A stretch of DNA of 64,000 nucleotides from Deferribacteres bacterium (GTDB lineage: Bacteria; Zhuqueibacterota; Zhuqueibacteria; Zhuqueibacterales; Geothermadaptataceae). The notes under the pieces are model-generated. The model saw nothing but the letters and a program-made list of their open reading frames with translations, did no database searches and had not been told where the DNA came from. The translations under genes were made by a program, and so were the position numbers. The stretch covers positions 620,001 through 684,000 of the forward strand of contig JACKDE010000003.1 of the NCBI GenBank assembly GCA_020633675.1, read 5' to 3'. Shown piece by piece: positions 62,199 to 64,000 of this stretch (positions within the stretch are counted from its first letter, which is position 1; every line of letters begins with the position of its first letter).

Positions 62199-64000
62199 AT
62201 GACAAATCGATTACATCTCTATTTTCGCTGCACAGCAATCTTTGCGCTCGCCCTCTTTTGCGATCAAATGGTGAGTGCTCAGTTGATAGAGAAACCGGGA
62301 TTGTGGCAAAGCTTCGGCCCATTTCAGGCCGAAGTTCGCATTAATAAACTGCAACAAGACTCTGAACGACCTGGAACTTTGTATGCAAGTTCAGGGACAC
62401 TTTACAAAAGCACCAACTATGGTTTGCAATGGCAAGCATTGCCGTCGCCTGAGAGTGCTGATCTGCTACTGATTGTCGGGGGTAGAATATTTGTTGCAAA
62501 TGCGTCTGATCTGTTTTTTAGTGACGATGAAGGCATGACCTGGCAGAATGCTGGCGAGCCAATTCAAGGCACACGCATCAATGGCATTAAAAGGATTGGC
62601 AACACTTTGTTTGCTACGTCCAATTCCAAAGGCATTTTTTTCAGCACCGATCTCGGCAACACCTGGACGCAAGCAAATTCACCAATGCACAATACTTCTA
62701 TGCTCAATGTTATCGCTTCGAGAGGCGCATTATTTAGCTACAGTAGGAATGCGGTTTTTTCCAGCACAAACAATGGCTTAGACTGGAGCAAAGTTAATTT
62801 CGCCAAATTTGAACAGGGCTTGAATACGGTTTACGCTGCAGATAATGTGCTGATCGCATGTGTGATCAATGACTCGCTGTATCGAAGTGAAAATGATGGA
62901 ACGACATGGAAGGCAGTGCAAGCTTTAAATGGTCCCTGGATCAGCGAGATCAAGGAAGTAAACGGTCGCTTATACACCTTTGGATATGATAATCTGGGGC
63001 GTACAAGTCAATATGAGCAGTTCTTTGCAAGCTCAGATAACGGACAGACCTGGACAAACCTAGAGCCTAACATTCAAGGTGCAGCCGTAACGAAATTGGT
63101 CGATGCGGGTGGAACGCTGGTCGCAGGCACATTTAGTCGTGGCATATATGTGAGCGGAGATAATGGCAGCAGTTGGTCGCGCATTAATCTTCCGGTGCAG
63201 GAATTTTCGGCTGGTGTGGAGATCAGTACTTTAGAATTTGTAGATGGGACGCTATACGCAGCTTCTTATGATCGCGGTGAGCCGTTTAGAAGCATGGATC
63301 AAGGCAGCGTTTTTATCAGCACTGACAATGGTTGGCATTGGCGAAAATCAGTGAATGGTTTAAGTGCGAAGCTGCCTATTCACGATCTCGTTGTCGATGC
63401 CAATTTTGTGATGGCGGCAAGGCTTGGTAACGTTGGCACGGTTTACCATAGTCCGGATTTAGGACAAAACTGGGTTCAATCCATCATCCCGGAAGCGCTG
63501 TTCTGGCCAACAAAAATCTGGAAATTCAATGGTAATATTTTGATCTCAAACGACAATGGTGGCGGCGGTGATCTTCGCATCAGCAAGGATGGTGGCGCGA
63601 GTTGGACGAGTGGCTCGCTTTCTCCCGAAGAGATGACATCTATCAATGGTATCTTGTTCGGTGTTCTTTATGGCACAGTTTTTCAAAGCTTCGATGGCGG
63701 CAGCACTTGGTCGGAGTTACCGAATCAGCCTGCAGCCAGCCCAACTTCCTTGACGATTGCCGCCTATGATGGCGGCATTTATTGCGGCATGCTGAATGCG
63801 GGCGTTTATCATAGCACCGACGGTGGGCAGAACTGGCAGCAGGCGGCAGGACCAATCAGCACCCAAACCACAAAATTTATCGTTGTGGACAGCCAATTGT
63901 TTGCGGCAACGCAAGATGCTGGTTTGTTTCAAAAAACAGCACTCGGTTGGACACAGGCCCAATCACCTCTTGATGCAGAGCGTATCTCTGCTATGGCCAA
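62199..64000 (+). CDS. Secreted Asp-box (BNR) beta-propeller protein, truncated by window end
   Basis: ATG 62199 follows AGGAT, 38 bases after the protease stop. The frame stays open to base 64000, giving 600 residues. A signal peptide (CTAIFALALFCDQMVSAQ) is followed by about twelve Asp-box motifs, each S-x-D-x-G-x-x-W: SDDEGMTW, STDLGNTW, SSDNGQTW, SGDNGSSW, SPDLGQNW, SFDGGSTW, STDGGQNW and others, spaced about 40-60 residues apart. This is the VPS10/sialidase-type propeller found in many secreted FCB proteins, usually ended by a sorting tail that would lie beyond the window. Probably surface-exposed; no sialidase arginine triad was identified. Confidence 0.85.
   Translation, partial: MTNRLHLYFRCTAIFALALFCDQMVSAQLIEKPGLWQSFGPFQAEVRINKLQQDSERPGTLYASSGTLYKSTNYGLQWQALPSPESADLLLIVGGRIFVANASDLFFSDDEGMTWQNAGEPIQGTRINGIKRIGNTLFATSNSKGIFFSTDLGNTWTQANSPMHNTSMLNVIASRGALFSYSRNAVFSSTNNGLDWSKVNFAKFEQGLNTVYAADNVLIACVINDSLYRSENDGTTWKAVQALNGPWISEIKEVNGRLYTFGYDNLGRTSQYEQFFASSDNGQTWTNLEPNIQGAAVTKLVDAGGTLVAGTFSRGIYVSGDNGSSWSRINLPVQEFSAGVEISTLEFVDGTLYAASYDRGEPFRSMDQGSVFISTDNGWHWRKSVNGLSAKLPIHDLVVDANFVMAARLGNVGTVYHSPDLGQNWVQSIIPEALFWPTKIWKFNGNILISNDNGGGGDLRISKDGGASWTSGSLSPEEMTSINGILFGVLYGTVFQSFDGGSTWSELPNQPAASPTSLTIAAYDGGIYCGMLNAGVYHSTDGGQNWQQAAGPISTQTTKFIVVDSQLFAATQDAGLFQKTALGWTQAQSPLDAERISAMA

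Overview
The window looks like a Gram-negative chromosome from the FCB superphylum, probably a Calditrichota/KSB1-type or related uncultured lineage. The basis is four large secreted proteins ending in the 'YPNPF...GVYF...' FlgD-like/type A sorting tail typical of those groups, lipoprotein signals, a heptosyltransferase-family enzyme and a NagB-PIG-L fusion. No 16S gene or tRNA was seen, so the lineage is an inference.

Layout. (1) 1-8446, minus strand: an exopolysaccharide locus with heparinase-family lyase (cut by the left edge), APH-like kinase, GT4 glycosyltransferase, O-antigen ligase-like polymerase, thymidylate-kinase-like protein, Wzx-like flippase and a secreted sorting-tail protein. 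(2) 8700-15959: three more surface proteins (G8/beta-helix, VWA-dockerin, beta-helix) arranged divergently. (3) 15966-25166: housekeeping genes (aat, arylamine acetyltransferase, DUF4416, THUMP methyltransferase, NagB-PIG-L fusion, aconitase). (4) 25652-35281: sulfatase, MFS exporter, threonine dehydratase, MacB-like permease, polyprenyl synthase, ApbE; a possible Cys-rich peptide gene lies in the gap at 30156-30317. (5) 35513-41146: UDP-glucuronate decarboxylase-like enzyme, GT9, rsfS, argS, PfkB kinase, YjbQ. (6) 41156-44532, minus strand: DUF6174 lipoprotein and an SDR/cyclase/alcohol dehydrogenase trio.

(7) 44934-64000 is the most unusual part. On one strand it carries a metacaspase fused to an alpha/beta-hydrolase, a 42-residue single-membrane-segment protein, an array of 56 heptanucleotide repeats, a four-helix-bundle (23S rRNA intervening-sequence family) gene broken by an in-frame TGA, two large paralogues with CHAT protease, nSTAND-type P-loop NTPase, membrane segment and WD40 repeats, a DNase I-like nuclease between them, an unknown secreted protein, a membrane-anchored trypsin-like protease and an Asp-box propeller protein that runs off the edge. 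Caspase-like proteases, a STAND ATPase with repeat sensor and a nuclease are the usual parts of bacterial conflict or regulated-death systems. The first paralogue has 15 WD40 units of exactly 40 codons that vary at only a few positions, as in fast-evolving NLR sensors. That these genes act as one system is inference; the domains and motifs are read directly.

Several entries were found by translating the DNA directly: the two edge-truncated genes, the broken four-helix-bundle gene and a number of corrected starts (TTG, GTG or internal ATG chosen from Shine-Dalgarno position).
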